61,512 nucleotides of DNA from Pseudanabaena sp. M085S1SP2A07QC (GCA_020404895.1 JADBWK010000092.1:1-61512); one strand, 5' to 3'. Counted from the stretch's first letter, positions 17,116 to 26,812 are shown. The notes: generated by a model from the sequence alone, not told the origin. Program-made: numbers and translations.

Positions 17116-18372
17116 ATGACGACTGTTTCTGAGAATCTGAAAATTATCCAAAACGGCTCACAGACCGCCAAAGCTGAACCCATTATCGATGGTAGCGAAA
17201 ATCTTGGTGTAATCGTCAGACGCAAAACTCGACCTGTGCAAGTGGGCAATATTACCATCGGTGGTGGCGCACCTGTTGTGGTGCAGTCGATGATTAATGA
17301 AGACACCCTCGATATTGATGGCTCTGTCGCAGGAATTCGCCGCTTGCATGAAATTGGTTGCGAGATCATGCGCGTCACTGTGCCCAGCATGGCTCATGCC
17401 GCCGCCCTCTCGGAAATCCGTCAAAAGCTCAAACGTACCTATATGGACGTGCCTCTGGTTGCCGATGTCCACCACAACGGCATGAAAATTGCCCTCGAAG
17501 TCGCCAAGCATATCCACAAAGTCCGCATTAACCCAGGGCTATATGTATTCGAGAAACCCAAAGCAAATCGCACCGAATACACCCAATCAGAATTTGACGA
17601 AATCGCTGAAAAAGTCCGCGACACCCTCAAGCCCCTAGTTTTGTCCCTCAAGGAACAGGGCAAAGCGATGCGAATCGGCGTAAATCATGGTTCCCTCGCG
17701 GAGCGGATGCTCTTTACCTATGGGGACACGCCTCAGGGTATGGTCGAATCTGCGATTGAATTTATTCGTATTTGTGAAGATCTTGACTTTAGAAATATCG
17801 TTATCTCCATGAAGGCATCCCGTGTGCCCGTGATGATTGCCGCCTATCAACTGATGGTCAAGCGCATGGATCAACTGGGTATGGACTATCCATTACATTT
17901 AGGTGTAACCGAGGCAGGCGATGGTGAATATGGTCGGATTAAGTCCACCGCAGGCATTGCCACATTACTCGCCCAAGGTATCGGTGACACCATCCGCGTT
18001 TCCCTCACTGAAGCTCCTGAGAAAGAAATTCCTGTTTGCTATAGCATTTTGCAGTCTCTCGGACTCCGCAAAACTATGGTGGAATATGTCGCCTGTCCAT
18101 CCTGTGGTCGCACTCTATTCAATCTCGAAGAAGTTCTTCATAAAGTCCGCGAAGCCACTAGCCACCTCGTTGGTCTGGACATTGCGGTTATGGGTTGCAT
18201 CGTCAATGGACCTGGGGAAATGGCAGATGCTGACTATGGCTATGTCGGTAAAACCCCTGGCACAATCTCGCTCTATCGTGGCAAGGAAGAAATCAAGCGC
18301 GTACCTGAAGCCGAAGGTGTAGAGCAGTTAATTGCGCTGATCAAATCTGATGATCGCTGGGTTGATCCTTAA
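17116..18372 (+). CDS. ispG: 4-hydroxy-3-methylbut-2-enyl diphosphate synthase (IspG)
   Basis: 418 residues. It converts methylerythritol cyclodiphosphate to HMBPP in the plastid-type isoprenoid pathway using a [4Fe-4S] cluster and, in cyanobacteria, ferredoxin. The TIM-barrel part includes [30 protein letters not shown] and [17 protein letters not shown]. The cluster ligands are in [13 protein letters not shown] and [19 protein letters not shown]. The cyanobacterial form lacks the long plant insert, and the length fits. ATG at 17116 is preferred over a TTG at 17095. Confidence 0.96.
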   Translation: MTTVSENLKIIQNGSQTAKAEPIIDGSENLGVIVRRKTRPVQVGNITIGGGAPVVVQSMINEDTLDIDGSVAGIRRLHEIGCEIMRVTVPSMAHAAALSEIRQKLKRTYMDVPLVADVHHNGMKIALEVAKHIHKVRINPGLYVFEKPKANRTEYTQSEFDEIAEKVRDTLKPLVLSLKEQGKAMRIGVNHGSLAERMLFTYGDTPQGMVESAIEFIRICEDLDFRNIVISMKASRVPVMIAAYQLMVKRMDQLGMDYPLHLGVTEAGDGEYGRIKSTAGIATLLAQGIGDTIRVSLTEAPEKEIPVCYSILQSLGLRKTMVEYVACPSCGRTLFNLEEVLHKVREATSHLVGLDIAVMGCIVNGPGEMADADYGYVGKTPGTISLYRGKEEIKRVPEAEGVEQLIALIKSDDRWVDP

Positions 18373-18373
18373 G

Positions 18374-18643
18374 AAACCATTTAAGAATTGTCTAGATCCC
18401 CCCAGCCCCCCTTAAAAAGCTACGGTGTACACACAAGTCAGTTTGTGCGTGAAATCAAAGGAATTACCCCACCCTAACCCTCCCCTTGCAAAGGGGAGGG
18501 AACAAGATTTCTAGTCTTCCCCCTTTGCAAGGGGAGGGTTAAAGGGGGTAAGTCCGACTTGTGTGTACACAGTAGCTTAAAAAGGGGGGCTGGGGGGATC
18601 TCTTAGAGCTTTTGACCGCAGAAAATATTTCTTAAATGGTTCC
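18374..18643. repeat. Nested inverted-repeat element, about 270 bp
   Basis: Three shells of inverted repeats surround each other. The outermost is AACCATTTAAGAA (about 18375-18387) against TTCTTAAATGGTT (about 18630-18642). Next is AGATCCCCCCAGCCCCCC... (18394-18423) against its complement at 18572-18603, arms about 30 bp. Then GTGTACACACAAGT against ACTTGTGTGTACAC. The centre holds two further complementary blocks, CCTCCCCTTGCAAAGGGG and CCCCTTTGCAAGGGG. It lies directly behind ispG and has no coding capacity. Confidence 0.8.
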
Positions 18644-18799
18644 TAAAGCGATTTGACTCAATAATTGATGTTACGTGAAACGCAGGTGATGAACTTTTGC
18701 TGCTAGCAAAGCAGGGCAATCAAGGGGACTTTGCCCCTATCTGAAAAACATACGTTATGTAGGGGCTGCGCCCCAGACCTATCATATGACAGCAATTGC

Positions 18800-18897
18800 C
18801 GATCTAATGAGCTACAAGAAAAATTTTGAAAGCGTTGCTTCGCAGCGCTTTCAAAATTTTTCTTGGTTTGGGTTTGAGCGCAAAGCGTTATAAGAGA
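18800..18897. repeat. Palindromic repeat, family 3 copy 1
   Basis: GCAATTGCCGATC...GAG on the left and TTTGGGTTTGAGCGCAAAGCG on the right flank a palindrome with arms AAGAAAAATTTTGAAAGCG. The same flanks occur at about 55335-55411, where the hairpin is missing. There is no coding content. Confidence 0.6.
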
Positions 18898-18945
18898 GAA
18901 ATACATTGTTGCTAGAATGAGATTAGGAACTGTTGGCATGAGCAT

Positions 18946-19345
18946 ATGAGATTTATTAGTCCAAAAACTGATTTTGCGTTCAAGAAAATCTTTGGCTCTG
19001 AACAAAGCCATGATGTCTTGATCAGTTTTTTGAATGCCATGCTTTATGACGGTCAAAGCAAGATCGCACAATTAGAAATTCTCAATCCTTATTTAGCTCC
19101 ACGCATTCGAGGTGTTAAGGATACTTATCTCGATGTCAAAGCCAAGCTTGATAATGGCACAAGCGTGATTATCGAGATGCAAGGCTGCTAAGGCTTATTC
19201 CATTCAACTCGGTATTGAGCAATCCTATTCGCAACATTGCTGGATATGCTGGATGATGAGGCTATTAGTCGGGCAACAGGGCTTAGCTTGGTAGAAATTG
19301 CAGAATTGAGAAATACGCGATCGCACGATAAATAAGTCGGCAAAC
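18946..19345 (+). pseudogene. Rpn/YhgA-family nuclease relic
   Basis: An 81-codon N-terminus reads FISPKTDFAFKKIFGSEQS, LISFLNAMLYD and DVKAKLDNGTSVIIEMQ, the PD-(D/E)XK-type Rpn transposase-like nuclease start with its D...ExQ core. It stops at 19191. The sequence after 19220 still encodes DDEAISRATGLSLVEIAELR, the typical C-terminal tail of the same family. About 150 internal residues are missing, so this is an internally deleted relic. Confidence 0.8.
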
Positions 19346-19394
19346 AACCTGTATCGCTGTAGGGGCATAGCATTCCCGCAGGACTTTATGCTTT

Positions 19395-19595
19395 TAACCA
19401 AAAATTATCAAAACAAATCGATGCATGTTGTAGACTAGATTGCAGAAATATCCACATGATTCTTGTAGCCATCAGGATTGGCAGGAATGATGACCAGTCG
19501 ATGATTCTGTTTAATTCTAAAAGTGAATTTTTAAAGCTGCTGTGTTTTACTTCGTACTTTTCAAAATCAAAAATATTTGTCTGCCTTTCCTGCAT
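19395..19595 (-). pseudogene. IS5-like transposase fragment
   Basis: Starting at the ATG 19595, the frame reads QERQTNIFDFEKYEV and LLELNRIIDWSSFLPIL, similar to IS5-family transposase N-termini. In another frame just after it comes DGYKNHVDISAI, similar to the later GYKNH block of the same family. The middle is deleted and the frames differ. It is a small remnant. Confidence 0.55.
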
Positions 19596-19685
19596 TGCTT
19601 TTTAACCTCTTCTATCTCTTCATTATTGTAATATATGTCTCTCCCAATCCCTCAAATCCCTTGCTCTGTCTAAACCTATTTTTAG

Positions 19686-19728
19686 AGATGCCCTTAAGTT
19701 CTCAAAATGGCAGCGCCATTTTGAGAAC
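19686..19728. repeat. Hairpin in the IS-relic stretch
   Basis: AAGTTCTCAAAATGGC and GCCATTTTGAGAACTT form a 16-bp perfect stem with loop AGC, followed by a T-run. It may serve as a terminator, though no intact gene precedes it. Confidence 0.6.
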
Positions 19729-19753
19729 TTTTTTAGTTGCTTTTTTTCTACTA

Positions 19754-19857
19754 TAGCAACGTAAGAGATAGATAGGACAATTCAAAACCCAAAAGATGGC
19801 AGAGCTTCGCTCTGCCATCTTTTGGGTTTTATGTCCTAAGCAAAGCTTACATTGCTA
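19754..19857. mobile_element. MITE family 2, copy 1 (104 bp, TA target)
   Basis: Its ends are TAGCAACGTAAG and CTTACATTGCTA, with TA on both sides. The core palindrome is AAACCCAAAAGATGGCAGAG around TTCG. The copy at 22381-22484 is almost identical apart from the loop (TTCG against CGAA). It encodes nothing. It touches a family 1 MITE at 19860, with which it shares a TA. Confidence 0.85.
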
Positions 19858-19859
19858 TA

Positions 19860-19951
19860 CTACCTTCCCACCAAAGAAATAGCCATATAAAACCAAGAAT
19901 TAGCGTTGCGGCGATTCGCGCCGCAACGCTAATTCTTCACTGGGAAGGGAG
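19860..19951. mobile_element. MITE family 1, copy 2 (92 bp, inverted)
   Basis: The complement of the element at 874-967. It has ends CTACCTTCCCA and TGGGAAGGGAG, TA on each side, and the same internal segment CAAAGAAATAGCCATATAAA. The palindrome arms differ from copy 1 (GTTAGCG-type against GTTAGAC-type), although both copies keep them self-complementary. Confidence 0.8.
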
Positions 19952-19995
19952 TATGTTAATTTGGGTGTTCCTTTAAAATCACTAAATTTAACTGC

Positions 19996-22002
19996 TTAAT
20001 CTACGGATTTACCCACCGAGTAATTGAGAGCATAACTCCAACTTAGTAACCGCAGCCATAAACGGGGGGTTGACGGTTCTAGCAAAGCCTGACAACTACG
20101 TATGAGTTGAGGCATCCATCCACCTAATAAAGCATTTGCAAAGGAACTACGGGTAAAAGCTCCATAACTAGAAAGCCATTTCAACAAATCCTTTGTACCT
20201 GCCATTTCTATAATCCAGAGAATAAGCTTAGGATTTTTAAATGCGGCAATTAGGGCAAGACGATTGAACATCAACCAACTGAGGCGATCTTTGATAAACC
20301 GATCGCTTACGGGTTGTGGCTCATCAGCAAGCAATCCAAAGAAAGTATTTAGCATCGAATTCACTCGCTCAGGGGGCAAATGCATTCCCGTGGGAACCAT
20401 CATTCCCTTAGAAAATAGCCAAGTAACGGCAATATTACTTTGATAAGCATTAATCTGGCTAAGATCATCAGCTCTGAGCAAATCATGTTTCAGTGCTGTA
20501 TCCAGCAAAGTCGCTAAACGTGGCAAGTTGCGAACGAGGGAGCCAAATCCCGTAAAGACTAGGGGTGATTGTAGGGAAGCAGCATCACCGATCGCTAAGA
20601 TGCGATCAAAGGCGCATTTTTTAGAATCTTCATTGAGGCTGTAATGTCCTGTGATATAGCCAAAAGTTGCTTTCTTCCAAGTCAGTTTTTCCATATCACA
20701 ACGACGATATTCAGGCAAAATCGTGAAGAAATCCTCATACATTTCTAGCAATGAGCCAGCGTTTTCTGGATGTACTTGGTGATAATGGAACAGATAAATC
20801 GTCAGTTCATCTTTCTCTGCTGGAAAGAGTTCCCAAATTAATTGTCGTCCCCGTGAGATATCGCCATGACTGAACAGCACATCACCATATTGGGAATCCC
20901 ATACATGCTTATCAATTCCTTCCAAAACTGCGCCGACGGTAGGACAGACACTATCAAAGGCTTGCCCTGCATTCAGTTGCTGCGCGATCGCTGAAGCCGA
21001 TCCCATCGCATCAATCACTAAGCGCGAATTTAGAATTACCTCTGCATCCGTTTCCAAATTCTTCGCAAAGATAGTCGCGCCATTATCGTTAATTACTACT
21101 TTCTGAAATTCAGTGCGATCGCAAATTACGGCTCCGTACTGATGTAATTTCTTACTACAAATTTCTAATAATCTATTGGTATCGATCGCAATATTTAAAA
21201 CCGTAGGCGTATGCAGCACCTTAGCCTTAAGATGTGGTGGATTATTACTATCAAAAAACTTATTAAATCCATCCACATATTCCGCCGTAATCATTAATTC
21301 AAATTCTTCTTTAGTGAAGAGTCCAAAGTCAATCAGATTCTGGAATTCTGCACGGGAAATATTCCATTCCCGATTCATCCGTCCAAAGGGAATTCGCTCC
21401 ACTAAGCAAACACGATAGCCCAACTTCGCCATCATCGCTGCATGGATAGCGCCTAATGCTCCCCCCAGATACACAATGTCATAGATTACGTCGGGCTTTA
21501 CAGAGTTAGCTTGGGAATCTTCAAAAATGACCTGCTTGGAAGTTTTAGGACTTTTGACACTTTCCCGCCAGCGTTTTTCCCACCAATAGACGCGATTGAG
21601 GTCATATTCACCATTGGGAATCTGTTGAAAGAATTTAACCGTAAGCGGATACTCTTCAGCGAGGGCTTCAAAAATTGATTGATTTGGGGCGATCGCAGGT
21701 GGCTGTTTAAACTCATAGGGAAAAGCTTGACGCACAGCTTTAGTGAAATGTTCAAGAAATTCCTTCTCGCCATCCATCACCTCATCCGTCCAGCGAAACA
21801 CCTTGAGGTAAGTCGTGCGTTGTAATGTCCAGATAAATACTGATAATTGCGCGATCGCTCCTGAACGGTTTTGGCGATCGAGGATAAAGCCATGCTTAGC
21901 AACGGATTTTTTCCCAAAGGGAATTTGGTACTCAGACTGGAGCCATGTTTTCACGGCTGCAACTTGAGGTGTAGGGATTTCAATGTAAAGTAACTGCTGC
22001 AT
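19996..22002 (-). CDS. CruA/CruP-type FAD flavoprotein (lycopene cyclase-like)
   Basis: 668 residues. A Rossmann start YDIVYLGGALGAIHAAMMA near residue 175 binds FAD. MNREWNISRAEFQNLIDFGL follows, the EWNISR motif characteristic of CruA/CruP lycopene cyclase relatives. VIDAMGSASAIAQQL near 345 and ILAIGDAASLQSPLVFTGF near 488 complete the flavin fold. The N-terminal 170 residues are an extension as in CruA. CruA-type enzymes cyclise lycopene in carotenoid synthesis; CruP is linked to oxidative stress. I cannot separate these by motif alone, so activity is left open. It is flanked by repeats on both sides and stands alone. Confidence 0.7.
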   Translation of the reverse strand: MQQLLYIEIPTPQVAAVKTWLQSEYQIPFGKKSVAKHGFILDRQNRSGAIAQLSVFIWTLQRTTYLKVFRWTDEVMDGEKEFLEHFTKAVRQAFPYEFKQPPAIAPNQSIFEALAEEYPLTVKFFQQIPNGEYDLNRVYWWEKRWRESVKSPKTSKQVIFEDSQANSVKPDVIYDIVYLGGALGAIHAAMMAKLGYRVCLVERIPFGRMNREWNISRAEFQNLIDFGLFTKEEFELMITAEYVDGFNKFFDSNNPPHLKAKVLHTPTVLNIAIDTNRLLEICSKKLHQYGAVICDRTEFQKVVINDNGATIFAKNLETDAEVILNSRLVIDAMGSASAIAQQLNAGQAFDSVCPTVGAVLEGIDKHVWDSQYGDVLFSHGDISRGRQLIWELFPAEKDELTIYLFHYHQVHPENAGSLLEMYEDFFTILPEYRRCDMEKLTWKKATFGYITGHYSLNEDSKKCAFDRILAIGDAASLQSPLVFTGFGSLVRNLPRLATLLDTALKHDLLRADDLSQINAYQSNIAVTWLFSKGMMVPTGMHLPPERVNSMLNTFFGLLADEPQPVSDRFIKDRLSWLMFNRLALIAAFKNPKLILWIIEMAGTKDLLKWLSSYGAFTRSSFANALLGGWMPQLIRSCQALLEPSTPRLWLRLLSWSYALNYSVGKSVD

Positions 22003-22106
22003 GGCTAAATCAATATCTTCAGTGTTCTAATTTTGGCATATAGGCGATCGCATTACTAAATAAGCGACAGCTACGCTACATTGTAAAAGCTATAACCATT
22101 CTGGAA

Positions 22107-22821
22107 CTAGTCATTGAGGCTTTGCAAAATTCTCTCAACCAATTTGTAAACACGAGTACCTAATTGTGAAGTCCAATATTCATTTAGGTTTAAGTCAAGA
22201 CTTTGCGATCGCTCAATCGCGCTTTTTACATTGGGTTTGTATGCAGAAACATCTAAATTGCTCTTATTGTAGCCCCCTAAATCTGCTTTGAGTCTTGCTT
22301 CAAAATGTTTACAAGTCTTATCTTCAGGGTGTAAATCTCTAAAGTGTAAGCATAGCCAGATTTCAAAACATGGATTACTATAGCAACGTAAGAGATAGAT
22401 AGGACAATTCAAAACCCAAAAGATGGCAGAGCGAAGCTCTGCCATCTTTTGGGTTTTATGTCCTAAGCAAAGCTTACATTGCTATAATAGCTAATTGATA
22501 TCCTTTTTGCCGAGATTGAGGGCAGACGGCAATTAATTGATTCTTTTTTACCCAACGATCTACATCAAGCACTAACCATAACTCATCATCTTCACTAAAA
22601 CCGTATCGATCCTTAAATTTATCCAAACGCTCTAGCACATATTCAGGTGCAGACTTGTTATCATCTCCAGTAGCTAATATTTCTACTTTGACTTTACGAC
22701 TACCGAACATTTCAAAATATTGTTTTTCAGTATCTTTCCCTTCAGTCGCGATCACAAATAATTTTGCGCTTCGGCGATCATGCTTACGGTCTAGAAGCTT
22801 AGTGCGATTTATCTTTCTCAT
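22107..22821 (-). pseudogene. rloB-like gene split by a MITE
   Basis: The N-terminal part (22821-22485) reads RRSAKLFVIATEGKDTEKQY and DDELWLVLDVD, typical of RloB. The C-terminal part resumes with SNPCFEIWLCLHF and runs to 22107. A 104-bp MITE sits exactly between. Removing it with one TA restores an unbroken frame YQLAISNPCFEIW. The protein would be about 200 residues, normal for RloB, which pairs with the RloA ATPase just upstream. As it stands the gene is interrupted by stop codons inside the MITE. Confidence 0.9.
22381..22484. mobile_element. MITE family 2, copy 2, inserted in rloB
   Basis: Identical ends to the copy at 19754, flanked by duplicated TA (22379-22380 and 22485-22486). The host frame is continuous once the element is removed, so the target site and duplication are established directly. 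The near identity of the two copies points to recent movement. Confidence 0.92.
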
Positions 22822-22829
22822 TTCTCTTA

Positions 22830-24242
22830 TCAGGTTGCTTTTTCAGATAGAGAATCCTCACATCCAAACCATCCTAAATCCTTTGGATTTCCAAAGAAAG
22901 GAATCGCTCCAAAACGAGCATTTAAGTAACCTTTTTCAATCTTAAGATCAGGTCTAATCTTAAATTCAGCTAGCGAGTAGCAATCAGATACACCATTTTT
23001 ATTTTTTTCAACAAACCATATCTCATCACGTCTCAATAGGTCTAAATCCAACAAATTGGTATCATGAGTTGTAAAAATAAGTTGATTTTCCCTAGATCTA
23101 CAATTTATTGCGGACTCTACAAAACTTCTCGACAAAAGTGGATGTAATCGTCTATCTAACTCATCAATAAAAATAACTTTTTCTGCATCTTTTCCTAATA
23201 TATAAAGAGATGGAATCAAGTTAATAAGACGCTGTGTACCTTCTGATTCTTCATCCATAGAAAAATCAATCAAATCTCCATTCTCGTGACGATGACTAGT
23301 TTTTAGTTGAGTTAAATTAACCTGACCATTTTTGTCTTTAAACAACAGAAAACGCCCACCTTGAGAGTTTCCAACTGTCGTGATAGAATTTTCTTCTATT
23401 TCCTCAAGAATACTATCCCTAAAACCTTTGGGCATAGTGGGAAAATGATTGTCGAAATCTAGTTCAACCATATCAGTTGATATTGCTTCAATACCTGTTC
23501 CAGCAAAAACAAGGAATTTGCTCAGAAAATCTGTAAAGGAATCATCTACAGCCACCCCAACCTCTAAATTTTTGAAATTTGATTCAGCAGGTACAACCAT
23601 GAGTATGTTTTTAAACCAGTTAAAGACTGGCATCAAAATCTCAATCCTGCGATCAATTGCTTCTGTTAAAAAAAGTTGATTTGGTCTTGTTCCTGTAGCG
23701 ATAAATTTTAAATTAAGATGTCGGTTTGAATCTTTACCTTTAGTTGGACTTTTTCCCTTAAGGATTGTGCCAAACTCAATGATTGATTCCTTTTTTGAAG
23801 AAGTAGAAGTAACTCTTTCAAAATACATTACCTCTTTTTTTTTGTCTTTAGGAATGCCGTGAAGCCATTCTTCAATAATTTGTTCTTTATTTAATCTAAA
23901 TCCGTAAGAGTATTGAGAACCTTGATGAGTAAAAATAAACTCGAACTTACTAGCTTCTTTATCATAATCACCCAACTTAAACGTAGATACGGCAATAGAT
24001 TGATTGCTTCGAGTGCCTTTGACAACTAAGTTTTTTACAAAACTCATAGCTTTAATGAGATTAGATTTGCCTGCGGCATTAGCTCCATAGATAGCTGCGA
24101 TTGGCAATACAGAACGACCTTCTCCTGCTTCATTTTGAGCAAGATGATCACTATGCTGATTATCACTATTAACTGCCACCATACTAAAAGTCACTTCATC
24201 TCTGAAGGACAAAAAGTTTTGTATGGTGAATTGAATTAGCAT
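22830..24242 (-). CDS. RloA-like AAA ATPase (defence-associated)
   Basis: 470 residues of the SMC/ABC-like ATPases used in RloAB and related anti-phage modules. IQFTIQNFLSFRDEVTFSM opens the protein. Walker A is AAIYGANAAGKSNLIKAM near residue 55. The signature region DEESEGTQRLINLIPSLYIL is near 330, Walker B VIFIDELDRRLHP near 355, and the H-loop FTTHDTNLLD near 395. All nucleotide motifs look intact. The rloB-like gene 8 nt downstream is broken by a MITE, so the system is probably inactive even though this ATPase is whole. Confidence 0.88.
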   Translation of the reverse strand: MLIQFTIQNFLSFRDEVTFSMVAVNSDNQHSDHLAQNEAGEGRSVLPIAAIYGANAAGKSNLIKAMSFVKNLVVKGTRSNQSIAVSTFKLGDYDKEASKFEFIFTHQGSQYSYGFRLNKEQIIEEWLHGIPKDKKKEVMYFERVTSTSSKKESIIEFGTILKGKSPTKGKDSNRHLNLKFIATGTRPNQLFLTEAIDRRIEILMPVFNWFKNILMVVPAESNFKNLEVGVAVDDSFTDFLSKFLVFAGTGIEAISTDMVELDFDNHFPTMPKGFRDSILEEIEENSITTVGNSQGGRFLLFKDKNGQVNLTQLKTSHRHENGDLIDFSMDEESEGTQRLINLIPSLYILGKDAEKVIFIDELDRRLHPLLSRSFVESAINCRSRENQLIFTTHDTNLLDLDLLRRDEIWFVEKNKNGVSDCYSLAEFKIRPDLKIEKGYLNARFGAIPFFGNPKDLGWFGCEDSLSEKAT

Positions 24243-24294
24243 TTTTTAATCAAGCTTATTTAGAATTTTGCTTGATTATAGTTTATATGGTCGC

Positions 24295-24341
24295 TCAAGA
24301 TGGCAAGTTAGGAGATTTTTTCTCCTAACTTGCCGTCTTGA
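24295..24341. terminator. Hairpin downstream of the M16 protease gene
   Basis: TCAAGATGGCAAGTTAGGAGA pairs with its complement ending at 24341, apart from one mismatch, around a T-rich loop. It lies between the rloA-like start and the protease stop, so it most likely ends the protease message. Confidence 0.7.
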
Positions 24342-24369
24342 GGAATGTTTTTTATGAAGTTACTACCAT

Positions 24370-25695
24370 TTAGGGTTTGACAATCAAAATACCGTAGGCA
24401 TCAGGATTGAGGTATTTGCGAACAGCAGCTTGGATGTCCTCTTTGGTGATGGATTTCATGAGATCAGGATAGTTTAAGGCTGGCTCTAGCGAACCGACAA
24501 TGCGATCGTAGTATCCATAAATACCTGCGCGTTCTTTCGGTGATTCATTGCCAAAGATGAAGCGATTGCTAACTTGAGTGCGGATCTTGGCTAATTCCTC
24601 ATCAGTAACAGGAGTTTCATGCAGCTTGAGGATATGTTCGCGAATTGCCTCTTCAACGATCGCCACATCTTCCACATTCAACTTCGCAAATACTTGAAAA
24701 GTTCCTTGCCAACGCATCGCTGAATTGCTCACAGAAATGCGATCGACAATGCGTCGATTTTCGAGCAAGTCCTGTACCATCCGCGAAGTGCGTCCACTAC
24801 CGAGAATATTTGCCAAAATACTTAAGGGATAGGTTTCCGCTAAATCCCTTAAACCAGCAACGCGCCATGACATGCTCAGTCTGGCTTGCTTCAGGCTTGA
24901 ATCAGTGACTTCCCGCCGCACAACTTCTGTAAATGGCTTTTCGGATATAAAGTCCTTGTGCTTTGGTTGGACAGCGATCGCATCTCTTTCATTTTGTGTC
25001 TCAAAATAATCCGCAATCACACCAATCATCTCACTGACGGGTAAATTGCCAACAACAGCGATTGTGATATTTTGAGGTGCATACCATTGGCGATGAAACG
25101 ATCGCATTTGCTCTGAGGTGACGTTTTCAATGACATCTACGGGGCCCAGAACAGCACGACGATATGGTAACTGCTCATACACTAATTCCGAAATATGACG
25201 ATAAATACGGCGATCGGGATTATCTTCACTGCGGCGAATTTCTTCTAGTACCACATGACGTTCGCGCTGAAATTCTTCGTCAGGAATGCTAGATTTTAGT
25301 ACTATATCCAGTTGTAGAGGCGCAAGTTTCGCAAAATCTTTAGGTGCAACATTGATATAAAAATGCGTGTAGTCCTGACTTGTAGCCGCATTAGTATTAC
25401 CACCATGAGACTCGATCGCCTGTTCAAATTCCCCTAAGCCAAGGCGATCGCTCCCTTTGAACACCATATGTTCTAAGAAATGTGCCATGCCGTTGATGTC
25501 ATCACTCTCAACCGCAGAGCCAACGTCAACCCAAATACTGAGATTGACCGCATCAACAGGAATCTGTTCGGCAATAATCTTCACCCCATTGGGCAGGATA
25601 TGCTGAGTGGGAGAAGAAGAGACTGAAGCCTGATCAAGAGCAGCTTGATCAAGAGCAGATACATCTAACCGACGTGGAATGACGATCGCTGGCAT
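24370..25695 (-). CDS. M16 family zinc metalloprotease
   Basis: 441 residues of the pitrilysin/processing peptidase family. The inverted zinc motif HFLEHMVFKG (HxxEH) lies near residue 88, and the downstream glutamate lies about 75 residues later in RERHVVLEEIRRSEDNPDR. NTNAATSQDYTHFYINV and the C-terminal RTQVSNRFIFGNESP are typical. No signal peptide is visible. Cyanobacteria often carry two M16 genes side by side, one without the zinc motif; only this one is here. Confidence 0.92.
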   Translation of the reverse strand: MPAIVIPRRLDVSALDQAALDQASVSSSPTQHILPNGVKIIAEQIPVDAVNLSIWVDVGSAVESDDINGMAHFLEHMVFKGSDRLGLGEFEQAIESHGGNTNAATSQDYTHFYINVAPKDFAKLAPLQLDIVLKSSIPDEEFQRERHVVLEEIRRSEDNPDRRIYRHISELVYEQLPYRRAVLGPVDVIENVTSEQMRSFHRQWYAPQNITIAVVGNLPVSEMIGVIADYFETQNERDAIAVQPKHKDFISEKPFTEVVRREVTDSSLKQARLSMSWRVAGLRDLAETYPLSILANILGSGRTSRMVQDLLENRRIVDRISVSNSAMRWQGTFQVFAKLNVEDVAIVEEAIREHILKLHETPVTDEELAKIRTQVSNRFIFGNESPKERAGIYGYYDRIVGSLEPALNYPDLMKSITKEDIQAAVRKYLNPDAYGILIVKP

Positions 25696-25749
25696 GGCAA
25701 ATTTAAGGTTTTTTACTAAATTTTTAAATAAAAATCGCTTTTATATTTG

Positions 25750-25776
25750 ATTCTAGGTGGCGCATAGCGTCACCTA
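25750..25776. terminator. Hairpin after the exported TPR protein gene
   Basis: CTAGGTGGCGC and GCGTCACCTAG pair across a short loop just beyond the stop of the TPR gene at 25784 (minus strand). Confidence 0.5.
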
Positions 25777-25783
25777 GCCAAAA

Positions 25784-26812
25784 TCACATTCTTTCTAGAG
25801 CTTGCAATTTGTAATAAGCTTCTCGCAGTTGCAAGCCAGAAGTATCTTCTAGCATAGCAGCAAAATCATAGGACTCTTGGTAAGCAGCGCGTGATTTTGG
25901 CAGATTTCCAAAAGATAAGTACAAATCACCCAAATATCGCTGTGCGATCGCTGCCGTTTCGAGATCTCCCATTACCAAAGCCAAGCTCGATCGATTTTGC
26001 AATAATTCCTCGATCCGATAAAAATTAGGAACTTCAAGATAAGCCGCAATCAAGCGATCGCTTGCCACTGCCATCAATGGATAATTGCGATATTGGCGGG
26101 CGATCGTCAGAGCCATGCCATAGTCCTTGATTGCTGATTTGTAATTATCCAACGACATAAAACTATCGCCGCTATTGACATAGACATAGCCCTCACCGAT
26201 CGCCTCACGGAGTGGATATTTTTTGATCGATGCATAATAGAGCTTGATCGCCGCCATGTGGTCGCCATAACGTCCTGCAATTAGGCCCTTATTATTTAGA
26301 GCAAGCGCGGTATTCAGTCCTTGATCATTTTGAATAGCCAGATCAAGAGTTTCGTTGTTGAGTTTCGCCGCAGATTCTAGTTTGTTTTGGGCAATCTCAA
26401 AACTGACCAGATTATTGGAGCTTTCCAACTTTGCGCCATTGTCTTGCAGAGTATTGGCATAACGGATTCTTTGACGAGTCGTATCTTGAGCGGCTTTCGC
26501 TGCTCCCATCATTTCATAGGCATCGCTCACTCTTGCTAGCGTGTAGGCGATCGCAGGTTGGTCATTAATGCGGCGGTAATAGCCGATCGCATAGAGCCAA
26601 GTCTTAATGGCTTCGCGTGGTTTACCATCTTTGAGTTGTACATAGCCAAGATCAATCAAGCGATCAGCTTCATTGCGAACAGCAGGATTTGCGGGGTTAA
26701 CAATTGTGTGCTGCGCCTGTGTCGGCATCGGCACAATAATCGCCCCCACAAAGGCCGCTAAAATCGTTGCGCCGATATTAGCAACCGACATTTTCTGATG
26801 CTTTCTATACAT
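25784..26812 (-). CDS. Exported TPR protein
   Basis: 342 residues. The N-terminus (MYRKHQKMSVANIG, then ATILAAFVGAIIV ending TQAQ) is a Sec signal peptide with a likely cut after AQA-like residues near 33. The mature part is made of tetratricopeptide-type helices, for example YVQLKDGKPREAIKTWLYAI and ALALNNKGLIAGRYGDHMAA. A periplasmic scaffold role is likely; the partner is unknown. It stands alone between the protease gene and a bidirectional terminator. Confidence 0.8.
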   Translation of the reverse strand: MYRKHQKMSVANIGATILAAFVGAIIVPMPTQAQHTIVNPANPAVRNEADRLIDLGYVQLKDGKPREAIKTWLYAIGYYRRINDQPAIAYTLARVSDAYEMMGAAKAAQDTTRQRIRYANTLQDNGAKLESSNNLVSFEIAQNKLESAAKLNNETLDLAIQNDQGLNTALALNNKGLIAGRYGDHMAAIKLYYASIKKYPLREAIGEGYVYVNSGDSFMSLDNYKSAIKDYGMALTIARQYRNYPLMAVASDRLIAAYLEVPNFYRIEELLQNRSSLALVMGDLETAAIAQRYLGDLYLSFGNLPKSRAAYQESYDFAAMLEDTSGLQLREAYYKLQALERM

